The notes below the pieces were generated by a model. The model searched no databases and was not told the origin of the DNA. It saw only the letters and a program-made list of their open reading frames with translations. Both the position numbers and the translations under genes were made by a program. Shown here in pieces: positions 25,744-34,102 of a DNA stretch of 64,000 nt; within the stretch, counting starts at the first letter, position 1; each line of letters begins with the position of its first letter. This DNA comes from WLND01 sp040398845 (GTDB taxonomy: Bacteria; Actinomycetota; Actinomycetes; S36-B12), in NCBI GenBank assembly GCA_040398845.1, contig JBBATH010000005.1, forward strand, positions 124,001 through 188,000, given 5' to 3'.

Positions 25744-25936
25744 TTCACCCTCGACCAGCCCTGACCCGAGCACTCCTGACCCCAATGATCCACGCGAGCG
25801 GTTCCGACTGGCGCTCGAGGCAAAGAACAGCAAGGGCGGCTTCGGCGCGAGCTCCAGTGAGTCAGGGTCGCAGTCGGGTAAGGACCAGTCGAACCGTACC
25901 GGCGGCAAGCGCGAGTTCCGCCGCAAGAGCGGCTAA
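25730..25936 (+). CDS. Small DUF5302-like protein
   Basis: A 68-residue, highly polar protein ending in GGKREFRRKSG, the C-terminal signature of the actinobacterial DUF5302 family; the middle RERFRLALEAKN also fits. The N-terminus is Thr/Ser/Pro rich and likely disordered. It starts inside the end of the YdbT-like gene and overlaps the stop of the convergent PAC2 gene by 4 bases. Function unknown. Confidence 0.8.
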   Translation: MATTDSPSTSPDPSTPDPNDPRERFRLALEAKNSKGGFGASSSESGSQSGKDQSNRTGGKREFRRKSG

Positions 25937-26868
25937 CCCTCCATCTTTCCTTCGTCGGCCTCGCCCGCGAGCCCCTGAAGAAACTCCTCCACCATCGCCG
26001 CGATCTCATCGCCGGTCGGCACTCCGCCAGCCGGGGCCAGATCCGCGAGCCCGCCACCAGCACCACTTTGCAGATGGGCCATCTGGTCGTACTGCTGCTC
26101 GAGAGCAGAGACCACGGTCGCGAACTCGTCGTTACCCTCGAGTTGCTGGGCGATCTCACGCTCCGCTCGGGCGGCAGCCGGCACGAGGTTGCCCCTCGGC
26201 ACACTCATGGCCGTGACGTTCGCGAGACCGTCAAGCAATGCGGTGGCAGCATTCGGATACTCGAACTGGACGAGGTAGTGGGGAACCTGCGCGGTGATCC
26301 CCATTGAGGGGGTGCCGCGCTCGCCGAGGCGTAGTTCGAGCATCGCCGACACATGCCCGGGCACCTCGATCTCGCCGAGGACAGATGGATGGTTCTCAAG
26401 GAGCGATGGCTCACTTCCGTGCACGGTGATGCCGAGCGGACGGGTATGGGGGGCCGGCCAAGGCACCGCGGTCAGGCCAATGGCGAGCCGAACGCCAAAC
26501 CGGTCGACGATCTGCTCAACCGCCGCGATGAACCGCTGCCACTGGTAGTCAGGCTCAGGGCCGACGAGCAGAAGGAACGGAACACCGCTGGAGTCGGTCA
26601 CCTCGTGCAGGGTTATCTGCGGGATCTCGACGGACGCGAAGTGATCGACGACATACGACATTCGCGGTCGCCTCGCACGATAGTCGAAAACCTCGTCAAC
26701 ATCGAAGGTGGCGATCAGCCGGTGCTCGCACGAGGCCAGCAGGTGATCCGCAGCCAAACGCACGCCCGCCCCAGCATCGACGAAGCCGGCGAACGCGTAG
26801 ACAAGCACGGGGCCATCAACAGAAGACGGCTCGCTGTGGATGGAGTACAGCTCCTCTGGTGGTCGCAT
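25933..26868 (-). CDS. PAC2 family protein
   Basis: A 311-residue cytoplasmic protein of the PAC2 (proteasome assembly chaperone 2-like) family: VLVYAFAGFVDAGAGVRLAADHL at the N-terminus and TVHGSEPSLLENHP in the middle. Actinobacteria encode one or two of these; the link to proteasome function is by homology only. The C-terminal 60 residues form a charged helix. No proteasome genes are nearby. Confidence 0.88.
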   Translation of the reverse strand: MRPPEELYSIHSEPSSVDGPVLVYAFAGFVDAGAGVRLAADHLLASCEHRLIATFDVDEVFDYRARRPRMSYVVDHFASVEIPQITLHEVTDSSGVPFLLLVGPEPDYQWQRFIAAVEQIVDRFGVRLAIGLTAVPWPAPHTRPLGITVHGSEPSLLENHPSVLGEIEVPGHVSAMLELRLGERGTPSMGITAQVPHYLVQFEYPNAATALLDGLANVTAMSVPRGNLVPAAARAEREIAQQLEGNDEFATVVSALEQQYDQMAHLQSGAGGGLADLAPAGGVPTGDEIAAMVEEFLQGLAGEADEGKMEG

Positions 26869-26909
26869 GATGAGGCCCTCCTGTGGTCGAGGTTTCTATT
26901 GTCTCTACG

Positions 26910-27383
26910 TCAACGCTCCCCGGCAGCCAGACCTTCCGTCCGTTCGCTCCGGGCGAAGAATGAGCCTGCATCGCCGCGGGTACTCCGTACCCTCGCCCAG
27001 ACCGATGTCACTGCGTAGGCCGCGATGATCCCCACCGTGTTTCCGAGCGCGTCGACGAGCTGCCTGCTGCGGATCTCGGTGAACCGGGGCTGCGCCAGTT
27101 CGACGAACCAGCTCCACGCGAGCAGGCATACGAGCCCCTGCCACTTGGCTCGAGGCGATGGCAGCGCGAGCAGGACGCACACCGCGACGGCTCCCCACAC
27201 GGCAACGTGGAGATCGGCGTCGCCCCACTGCCTAGCGCCCATGACGGTGGAGGTCGCCGACTCGTTCCAGCGCAGGGCGAAGGCGACGATCGACTGCCAG
27301 ATGCCGACAGCACCGTCGGACCACATGAGGGCCGTCGCGCCGACGACCGCTGCCACGGCAACAACACGCCTGAGGATGATCAA
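26910..27383 (-). CDS. VanZ-like membrane protein
   Basis: A 157-residue protein with about four membrane helices and the VanZ motif ELAQPRFTEIRSRQLVDALG near residues 97-117. VanZ-type proteins are linked to teicoplanin or lipophilic antibiotic tolerance in enterococci, but the role here is unknown. The TTG start overlaps the GTPase TGA (TTGA), implying coupling. The C-terminal 25 residues are charged. Confidence 0.82.
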   Translation of the reverse strand: MIILRRVVAVAAVVGATALMWSDGAVGIWQSIVAFALRWNESATSTVMGARQWGDADLHVAVWGAVAVCVLLALPSPRAKWQGLVCLLAWSWFVELAQPRFTEIRSRQLVDALGNTVGIIAAYAVTSVWARVRSTRGDAGSFFARSERTEGLAAGER

Positions 27384-28576
27384 GAACCGCCCTTGCGTCC
27401 GAGTCCCCCAAATGCCGAGGCCACTCCCCCGGCCTTCATGAACCCAACGAACTTCTGGGTGACCTCGCCGCTCTCAAGGAACCGGTCGCGCTGGTCATCT
27501 GGAAGCGAAACCGCGTACTCGCACACCCTCGACCACGCCAAGCCCACTGCCTTGGTGAGCGAAGCGGCAACGGTCGCCGAGATCGCCGAGCCGGCAATCG
27601 CCCCTCCGGGCACCAGCTTCATCAGGTTCGTGACCGCGTACTTGCCCGCCATTGTCGCCCCGCCCGTGAGGATGATCGACCCCGCCGCGGCCATGGCCCT
27701 CGAACGACTCGGTGGCAGGCCGTAGGCCGCGGTGATGCGCGCGATCATCGTGACCTGGTTGGGGATGAGGAGTGCGGCATCAGTGAATGGGATCGGGGTC
27801 GCACCGATCCCCGCCGCGATGACGACGGCCTGGTTAACGATGCCAGCGACCACTTTTTTTTTACGCCCGATATCCAGGACCTGCGCCGCCGTCAGCGCCT
27901 TCTCAGCGACCTCGGGGACCACCTCGTAGGTGGCGTCGAGCAGGTGCTGGAGTCCGAACACCGGAGCGCCGCTGAAGTCGTCTATCAGCGCATTCGTGAG
28001 GACGACGCGCCCGTTCGGCGCAAGCGGCAGGCCGAGTCCCTCGATGTAACGTGCGAACTCAAGGGCATCGGGGTGGATGACCCCGTCGCGGGTGGGGACC
28101 TGCGCCATGACGACGATAACCGGCAACCCGAGCTCATGGAGGGCACGGACGAACTCAGCCTGGGCGCCTTCGAATCGGCGGTCGGACCACCGGACGAGGT
28201 ACCAGGCCGCGTGGATTCGCTGGTCCACCGGCCGGGTGCCGTGGTCTGCGACAAGGGCTCGCAGACCCTCGAGGATGACGTTGCCCGCCGTACCCGTCTC
28301 GAATCCCTCCGAGTCGTACAGCCCGAGGAATCCGTCAGGGTGTCGGTGGTAGACAAGGCCCTTCGTCACCGGCTGCCCCACGCCAGTCCTCGCGACATCG
28401 CGACCAAAGATGGCATTGACGAGCGTCGACTTGCCTGCACCGGTCTTCCCAAAAACTGCGAGGTTGAACGTGCCAAGGGCGGCGAACGCCTCTGCCAATC
28501 GCTTCTCGAACATGCCCTCGAGGTCTGCTCGGCTCAGGTCATGGCCTGCGGGCGGCGTACCGGGCTCTATGGTCAC
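27380..28576 (-). CDS. Era-like GTPase with DUF697-type C-terminal domain
   Basis: A 398-residue protein. The G domain (about 35-215) has P-loop GKTGAGKS (45-52), a G3-like YDSEGFE and switch-region sequence, but the G4 NKxD is not obvious (VVMAQVP sits in its place). The C-terminal half is hydrophobic with glycine/alanine-rich helices (KVVAGIVNQAVVIAAGIGATPIP), as in YcjF/DUF697 proteins. It probably acts at the membrane; function unknown. Co-transcribed with the VanZ-like gene. Confidence 0.8.
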   Translation of the reverse strand: MTIEPGTPPAGHDLSRADLEGMFEKRLAEAFAALGTFNLAVFGKTGAGKSTLVNAIFGRDVARTGVGQPVTKGLVYHRHPDGFLGLYDSEGFETGTAGNVILEGLRALVADHGTRPVDQRIHAAWYLVRWSDRRFEGAQAEFVRALHELGLPVIVVMAQVPTRDGVIHPDALEFARYIEGLGLPLAPNGRVVLTNALIDDFSGAPVFGLQHLLDATYEVVPEVAEKALTAAQVLDIGRKKKVVAGIVNQAVVIAAGIGATPIPFTDAALLIPNQVTMIARITAAYGLPPSRSRAMAAAGSIILTGGATMAGKYAVTNLMKLVPGGAIAGSAISATVAASLTKAVGLAWSRVCEYAVSLPDDQRDRFLESGEVTQKFVGFMKAGGVASAFGGLGRKGGS

Positions 28577-28638
28577 GCCCCCACGGTACGCGCCCGGGGC
28601 ATTCGCGGCTGCGATCCCCCGCGGGTTACCGTGGACCC

Positions 28639-29193
28639 ATGTCGAAGCGAGGGCCGTCCAGGGTGCGAATCACGGCGGCGCTTGTTGTCCTCGCGGGCAT
28701 CGCGGGGGCTGTCGTCTGGTGGGCACTGCCCGTCGCCCGAAAGGCGGGCGTCATCGGACCCGTGGTCGTGCCAGCCGAATATCGATCCGTCATCAGGGAG
28801 GCCGCCCAGTTGTGCCCTCAGGTGCCGGCGAGAGTGTTCGCGGCGCAGATCGCGGCCGAGAGCGGCTGGGACCCCAGGGCCGTGAGTGGGGCGGGCGCCC
28901 AAGGTATCGCACAATTCATGCCCGAGGTCTGGGCCCAGCACGGGATCGACGCCAATAGTGATGGCGTCTCTAGTGTCTGGGACCCCACCGATGCGATCCA
29001 CTCGGCCTCGCTCCTCAACTGTGTCAATCGGGGGCTGGTCAAGGACGTCGCCGGCAAACGCCTTGAGAACACCCTCGCCGCTTACAACGCTGGGTTCAAC
29101 GCGGTACGCAAGTACGACGGCATTCCGCCGTACCCCGAGACCGAGGCCTATGTGAAGCGAATCCTCAACATTTCCAAGACGATCGAGTTCTAG
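28639..29193 (+). CDS. Membrane-anchored lytic transglycosylase (SLT domain)
   Basis: A 184-residue exported enzyme cleaving peptidoglycan glycan strands. One N-terminal membrane anchor (about 10-32) precedes an SLT domain with the catalytic Glu in IAAESGWDP, then GAGAQGIAQFMPEVW and NTLAAYNAGFNAV, all classic family motifs. The final YPETEAYVKRIL is the usual domain end. It is divergent from the GTPase gene and stands alone. Confidence 0.92.
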   Translation: MSKRGPSRVRITAALVVLAGIAGAVVWWALPVARKAGVIGPVVVPAEYRSVIREAAQLCPQVPARVFAAQIAAESGWDPRAVSGAGAQGIAQFMPEVWAQHGIDANSDGVSSVWDPTDAIHSASLLNCVNRGLVKDVAGKRLENTLAAYNAGFNAVRKYDGIPPYPETEAYVKRILNISKTIEF

Positions 29194-29310
29194 GGACGCG
29201 CAGCAGCGCGCTTCGCGAATGTGTCAAGGAAGCCCTGGTGCAGAACGCAGTCGACTGATGGGCCCGCTCCAGGCCCGTAGTGAGGGCGTCGGGACTGAAT
29301 AGCGCCCACT

Positions 29311-29328
29311 GAGGGCACAGGAGCCCTC
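29311..29328. terminator. Small hairpin between convergent genes
   Basis: GAGGGC (29311-29316) pairs with GCCCTC (29323-29328) over a 6-base loop, in the 213-base gap between the lytic transglycosylase and HEPN-like stops. No T-tract; a modest candidate terminator. The rest of this gap shows no supported gene. Confidence 0.35.
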
Positions 29329-29406
29329 GGACCCTTGCCTATGACCCCCGAAAACGCTTGACCCGGGCGGGGCATTCGACCCTGTGCTACCCGTGTTCCA
29401 GCGTCG

Positions 29407-29820
29407 TCACCGCTCGCATTCCTCCCTCGCGCGAGTGGTGAGTCGGGTGGCCCACTGGACAGCCCTTCGAGCTGTCGCGGCAGACACGAGGGTGACTCCA
29501 TAGTGAGCCTGATCCTTGAGATCAATCAGCCGTGCGAGAGTGATTGCCAAGTTCTTGCCATCAGGCGTGGCGGACTGCAGTAAATCGCTCGCAGCGCGGT
29601 GATCATCGCCTCGATGTACCAGCTGAAGGCGACTTGCACAGATCGCGTCCGACGCGGCAATGCCAGCAAGCACCGCCAAAGCCGCGGCCACCCCCGGCAT
29701 TTCGGAACGCTCCTCCTCCGCGAGTACCAGATCCGCAACCTCGAGGTATGCCTGTGCCGTGCGTAGGCGGGTGCGAGCGTCCTGCTTTGATGCTGGCCTA
29801 GTTCGTGATGCCTTAGCCAC
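29407..29820 (-). CDS. HEPN-like protein paired with a nucleotidyltransferase
   Basis: A 137-residue all-helical protein. Conserved-looking features are an N-terminal amphipathic segment (RLRTAQAYLEVADLVL) and LIDLKDQAHYG (98-108) with R97 and H106 placed like a HEPN R-x(n)-H motif, although the spacing is longer than the canonical 4-6. The GTG at 29820 is preceded by GGAGG about 9 bases upstream and lies 19 bases after the nucleotidyltransferase stop. MNT/HEPN pairs are toxin-antitoxin systems in which the HEPN protein is usually an RNase; that role is inferred. Confidence 0.65.
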   Translation of the reverse strand: MAKASRTRPASKQDARTRLRTAQAYLEVADLVLAEEERSEMPGVAAALAVLAGIAASDAICASRLQLVHRGDDHRAASDLLQSATPDGKNLAITLARLIDLKDQAHYGVTLVSAATARRAVQWATRLTTRAREECER

Positions 29821-29839
29821 GGCCGGTAGCCTCCGACGA

Positions 29840-30535
29840 TCACCGGGTGATAACCCGCGTGGTGTGCAGTTCGATCCCGTCACGTTGCACGTCTTCGAGT
29901 AGCCTCATGCGGTCGGCAGAGGCCTGCCGCCATTCGAAGAACCCCATGTCGACGACCTGAAGCCTGTTCCCCGTCCATAACTCAACCCGGTCAACCAACT
30001 GATCGAGTTGGGCATCCCAACGCTGCCTGGCATTGGTACCGTCGCTGACCGACAACGCCTGACCAAATGAGGCAGCAAGCTCAGCGCGGATGTTCGCTTT
30101 CACCCGCGCCGGGCGCTTCTCGCCGGGAAACGGTGGATGCACGAGTAGCAGATCAATGTCACTTCCTTCGTCGCCATCTCCTCGGGCTGCCGAACCGAAG
30201 ACTGCGGCATGTAGCGGCATCGGCCGCCAGCCGGAGAACTCCTCACGGAAACGCCGCCACAACTCATTCCGCAAGCCCGCTAACAAGTAGGCGATCTCTG
30301 CCGCGATGTGATCCCGGTTTAATTCGTGAACTTGGTTGCGCCCCATCAACGTGACGCGAACAATCCCTTGCTCAACGAGCCGCGCCAACGCGCGTCGAAT
30401 GCCAATCTCCGACCCCCGCACAGCGAGGTTGGCGACCTGGCCCACCGTCAATGGGCGGCCCGCAGATGCGAGCACGGCCAGTATCGGCCCATCAAGCGCC
30501 GAAGTCACCGACCGAGTCGGATCAGATACGTCCAT
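29840..30535 (-). CDS. Winged-helix/MNT nucleotidyltransferase fusion
   Basis: A 231-residue protein. Residues 15-72 form a winged helix (LTVGQVANLAVRGSEIGIRR), and 110-175 a minimal nucleotidyltransferase with GSAARGDGDEGSDID (114-128), the GSx(10)DxD active site. MNT partners of HEPN toxins neutralise them, in some cases by AMPylation. The extra winged helix could make it a self-repressing antitoxin. Start taken at the ATG at 30535; a TTG 6 codons earlier is less likely. A TATAGT box lies just upstream, suggesting a short leader. Confidence 0.8.
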   Translation of the reverse strand: MDVSDPTRSVTSALDGPILAVLASAGRPLTVGQVANLAVRGSEIGIRRALARLVEQGIVRVTLMGRNQVHELNRDHIAAEIAYLLAGLRNELWRRFREEFSGWRPMPLHAAVFGSAARGDGDEGSDIDLLLVHPPFPGEKRPARVKANIRAELAASFGQALSVSDGTNARQRWDAQLDQLVDRVELWTGNRLQVVDMGFFEWRQASADRMRLLEDVQRDGIELHTTRVITR

Positions 30536-30567
30536 ATACAAAACTATAGCCAACTAATCCGACGGGA

Positions 30568-30670
30568 TCAGAGTGACACTGGTTCGCCGGTTTCGATGAG
30601 CCCGTTTTGAACGTCAAGTGCGTCGAAGACATCCCACACTGCCGCGAATTGGCGACTGCAGGTGCCCTGC
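30568..30670 (-). other. Short frame without start codon upstream of the MNT gene (possible gene remnant)
   Basis: Between the thioesterase stop and the MNT gene, the minus strand has an open frame that reads like protein (RQFAAVWDVFDALDVQNGL, then IETGEPVSL and a TGA at 30568). It has no good start codon; the only one is a GTG leaving 23 residues. It may be the end of a lost gene. I do not recognise a family. Confidence 0.3.
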
Positions 30671-31510
30671 TCAGTTCACCACGACAATCGACTGCAGATT
30701 CTCGACGAGGACCCGGCCGTCAACACTCCAAAGCCGGCGAATCTCCGAGGTGAAGCCCTCATAGGCCGAGGTCACCGCGCTCTCCATGAGTACGGGTTCG
30801 CCGATGGGAACGCTCGCCGGATCGGCGAGTAGGTGGGCGCTGAACGACACCGTTGCCATGGTTCGCGGCGCCGTGAGGCGGACGTAGCCTGCTGGCCACC
30901 AGCCGTCGACGATGGCAAGCAACTCCTCTGCCGTCCATCCGCGCTTGTCCTGCGGCGCCGAGTGCTCGGTGAACCGGGACCAACCGAGCGCTCTCGCCTC
31001 GGACCCCGAGAAGGGGAGGCCAGCAATCGGCCGGAACTCAAGGTGGGGACCGAACACCGGTCCTATAGGCGGCGCGACCGGAACAGCCGGCACCTGCTGC
31101 CAGTCAGGCGCCGTCGGCATCGTCGCGGTTCCCCACGCCGAACAATCGATGTCCTCGCCCCGAGCCCCTCCTGTGATGACGATTGATTCGGTGCAGCGGG
31201 CACCGCTCGGATCCCAGATGCTCACGGCCCACGTCGACATGGCGGCGCCTCTGCGGACGGGTGCCACCTCGATCACGCATTCGCCGTTGGGTACCGGTCC
31301 GAACATGTGACACGAGATCGACCGGACGGTTCGCCCTGGCTCCGGATTGACGAGGGTGAGCGCCCGGATCGTGGCGCCGACAACGAGCCCGCCCCACGCA
31401 CCCCTCCCCTGCTGCCATTCATCGGGAACCGGCCAGGAAGCGCGAAACGACCCGTCGGCGGTCTCCGACGGGTCGATCGTCATCAATAGGCCCTGCTCGA
31501 ATGAATCCAT
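30671..31510 (-). CDS. Acyl-CoA thioesterase-like (double hotdog) protein
   Basis: A 279-residue protein resembling the TesB-like/thioesterase superfamily: QQGRGAWGGLVVGATIRAL at the first hotdog, TVRSISCHMFGPVP, and LGWSRFTEHSA with the second domain near ATVSFSAHLLAD. It would hydrolyse acyl-CoA thioesters; substrate unknown. Its ATG follows the sbcC TAG directly, so it is the last gene of an sbcD-sbcC-thioesterase operon, although no functional link is evident. Confidence 0.8.
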   Translation of the reverse strand: MDSFEQGLLMTIDPSETADGSFRASWPVPDEWQQGRGAWGGLVVGATIRALTLVNPEPGRTVRSISCHMFGPVPNGECVIEVAPVRRGAAMSTWAVSIWDPSGARCTESIVITGGARGEDIDCSAWGTATMPTAPDWQQVPAVPVAPPIGPVFGPHLEFRPIAGLPFSGSEARALGWSRFTEHSAPQDKRGWTAEELLAIVDGWWPAGYVRLTAPRTMATVSFSAHLLADPASVPIGEPVLMESAVTSAYEGFTSEIRRLWSVDGRVLVENLQSIVVVN

Positions 31511-34102
31511 CTACTCCCCCATCCAGCTGACGCTCAGTGTGCTTCCCGAACCGGGGTCGAGTGGACGGACGCTGATGCGCTCGAGAATCGATCTCTTCAT
31601 CTCCGAGACATGACTGATCACGCCGACCGTCCTTCCGTCCGCCCTCAATCGCGTGAGCTCGGCCATGACGTCATCGAGTCGATCCGGGTCGAGTGACCCG
31701 AAGCCCTCGTCGACGAAGAGCATGCCAATGTCGATGCCGCCAGCATGGGCGCGAACGGTGTCGGCGAGACCGAGCGCGAGTGCCAATGCCGCACAAAAGG
31801 TCTCACCGCCCGACAAGGTATCGGCCCTGCGCACCGAGTCGGTGAATCGGTCTTCGATCGCGAGCCCAAGGCCGAGGATCCGCTCACGTCCCTGCGCCTG
31901 CTCAGTGTCGACGAGCGCGAACCGGCCCTCGAGCATGCCCGAAAGCCGGGTGTTCGCAGCCTCGATCACCTCATCGAACATCTGCTGGAGCACATAGGCC
32001 TTCAGGGGCTGGGCCAGCTGATTCGCTCCCCGACCGTTAAGGGTGTCAGCCAGCGAGATGACGGGCGCCCCGTTACTCGCGGCGAGATCCCGCTTTGCTC
32101 GGGCCTCGGCTACCACCGTGGTTTTCGCTTCTAGGTCCCCGTGAAGCCTGCGCGCAGCATGTGCCGCGCTCACCTCGTCGGTCAGTGCCGCCCTCGTGGC
32201 GGCGAGTTGCTCCTCGAGCGAGCGCAGGCCCTCGACGGGCTCATCAATCACAGGCTCCTCGAGTTTCGCCAGTGCCGCCTGCGCATCCACCTCGATTCGA
32301 ACTGCTGACGCCTGCACGTCGATTGCATCACGCAGGACCACCACATCGGCCCGCATCGCCGCTACCGCCACCAGCCGCTCTTCGACTGTGACGAAACCGC
32401 CCAATGCAGCGCCCAGCTTCCGATCGATGGCCGCGATCGCCTCTGCCTGCTGCATGGCCATCGACCGGTTCGCACTGGAACGCTCGGCAAGCCGCGGCAA
32501 CTCCTCAGCAATCACCGCCAAACGGCTTTGCACCTCCGCCAGCACCGCTGCCGGATCACCTGCCACGTCAAGGGCCTCCTCTACGGAGGCCTCCATGAGC
32601 CTCGTAAGCGCGCGAGCCGCAGTCACGTCCGGCATGATCGCCAACCGCTTCGCAGAGACTGACTCGACGCGCAGTCCGGCCGCCTCGATATCCGCCGGCG
32701 TGACGGCCAGTTCAGAGGAAACCGCTGGATGCGGGTGCTCTGTCCCGCCGCAGACTGGGCAAGGGTCTCCACCCATGAGCCGATCAGCCAGCTCGCCCGC
32801 CATACCGTCCATCCGAGCCTGAATGAGGACATCACGCTGGACCATCGCCTCTGAGTAGGCCGCCTCGAGTTCCCGCGACCGCTGTTCGAGTTCTGCCGCG
32901 CACGAGAGCAACCGGTTCGGGATATCTCGGTCACGTTCACCAGTGAGCAGGTCGAAGGTCGCATCATCATCATCGGCCTCGCGTTCGAGTCGATCAATGT
33001 CTCGCAGGAGTCCCGGACGCGCCTGCGCCTGGCCCATCACCTCCCGGAGTGACCCGATCGCCTCGTCGACCCTGGTCAAGACATTATTCGGGTGCTCGAG
33101 ATCAATGACCTGAGAGGTAAGGGCCGTGAGGCTCGTGACGTGTCTATCGGCGATATCGCGAGCATTTGCAACGCGCTTCGTGGCCTCCACTGCCGACTGA
33201 CTGGCCTCGACGGACGTCTGCAGAGCGGCCTGCCATTCACGAACCCGCTTGACGACCTCTTCGAGCTGCGCGAGTTCAACCTCAATCAAGGCAACCGTGC
33301 CTGCGGTGCGCTCTAGACGGGCGGCGGTTATGGCTGATACTCGCGCGATCGACTCCGCCACCGCGTCTGCCGTGGACGCCGCATCGCCGAGAATCAACCG
33401 CTCCTCGGCGAACTCCGGGTCGGTGAGTCGGCCAACGAGTTGCTGCAGAGTGTCCCTGAGCCGATCGGTGCACACGGTGATCTCTCGCTCAGCCACCCGG
33501 CGCTGCTCATCGGCCCAGTCCTGCAGTCTGGCGAACACGCCCGTTGCGAACACCTGCTCCAAGATGGCTTGGCGCTCGGCGCTTTTGGCCTTGAGGAACC
33601 GGGCGAACCCCCCCTGCGGAAGCACGACCGTCTGGAGGAACTGACTCTTGTCGAGTCCGACCACCAGCTGGATCTCGATTTCGGCCTCGCGATGACGCCC
33701 CGAGACGAGCTCCCACCCCTGTTCGCCGGTAGCGCGCCACACCTGAATGGTCGAGGCGACCTTCACGTCGGCACCCTCGCCGCGTCTCCTGGAGGTCTGG
33801 TACTCCGGCGTGCGGCGGACCCGATACCGGCCCGAGGAACTGCTGAACTCGACCTCGGCGAACGACTCGGAGCCAGGGTCGGCGAATCCCGACCGCAGCC
33901 GCTGCTTGTTGGAACCCTCCCCCGCAACATCGGAGTAGAGGGCGAAGACGATCGCATCAAGAATTGTCGACTTGCCAGCCCCGGTTGGGCCTTCGATGAT
34001 GAAAAGACCACTGCCGCCGAGCATCTCGAAATCGATGAAATGCTCGCCTGCGTACGGGCCGAGCGCAGCAAATCGCAGCCGTTCAAGTCGCATCAGCGGC
34101 AC
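31511..34102 (-). CDS. sbcC: Nuclease SbcCD subunit C (Rad50-like ATPase)
   Basis: An 863-residue SMC-like ATPase that works with SbcD to open DNA hairpins and process double-strand breaks. Walker A EGPTGAGKST is at 37-46, long coiled coils fill the middle, the zinc hook CPVCGG is near residue 449, and the C-terminal signature and Walker B read SGGETFCAALALALGLAD and MLFVDEGFGSLD. The start overlaps the end of sbcD by 10 bases. Slightly shorter than E. coli SbcC, as usual in actinobacteria. Confidence 0.95.
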   Translation of the reverse strand: MPLMRLERLRFAALGPYAGEHFIDFEMLGGSGLFIIEGPTGAGKSTILDAIVFALYSDVAGEGSNKQRLRSGFADPGSESFAEVEFSSSSGRYRVRRTPEYQTSRRRGEGADVKVASTIQVWRATGEQGWELVSGRHREAEIEIQLVVGLDKSQFLQTVVLPQGGFARFLKAKSAERQAILEQVFATGVFARLQDWADEQRRVAEREITVCTDRLRDTLQQLVGRLTDPEFAEERLILGDAASTADAVAESIARVSAITAARLERTAGTVALIEVELAQLEEVVKRVREWQAALQTSVEASQSAVEATKRVANARDIADRHVTSLTALTSQVIDLEHPNNVLTRVDEAIGSLREVMGQAQARPGLLRDIDRLEREADDDDATFDLLTGERDRDIPNRLLSCAAELEQRSRELEAAYSEAMVQRDVLIQARMDGMAGELADRLMGGDPCPVCGGTEHPHPAVSSELAVTPADIEAAGLRVESVSAKRLAIMPDVTAARALTRLMEASVEEALDVAGDPAAVLAEVQSRLAVIAEELPRLAERSSANRSMAMQQAEAIAAIDRKLGAALGGFVTVEERLVAVAAMRADVVVLRDAIDVQASAVRIEVDAQAALAKLEEPVIDEPVEGLRSLEEQLAATRAALTDEVSAAHAARRLHGDLEAKTTVVAEARAKRDLAASNGAPVISLADTLNGRGANQLAQPLKAYVLQQMFDEVIEAANTRLSGMLEGRFALVDTEQAQGRERILGLGLAIEDRFTDSVRRADTLSGGETFCAALALALGLADTVRAHAGGIDIGMLFVDEGFGSLDPDRLDDVMAELTRLRADGRTVGVISHVSEMKRSILERISVRPLDPGSGSTLSVSWMGE

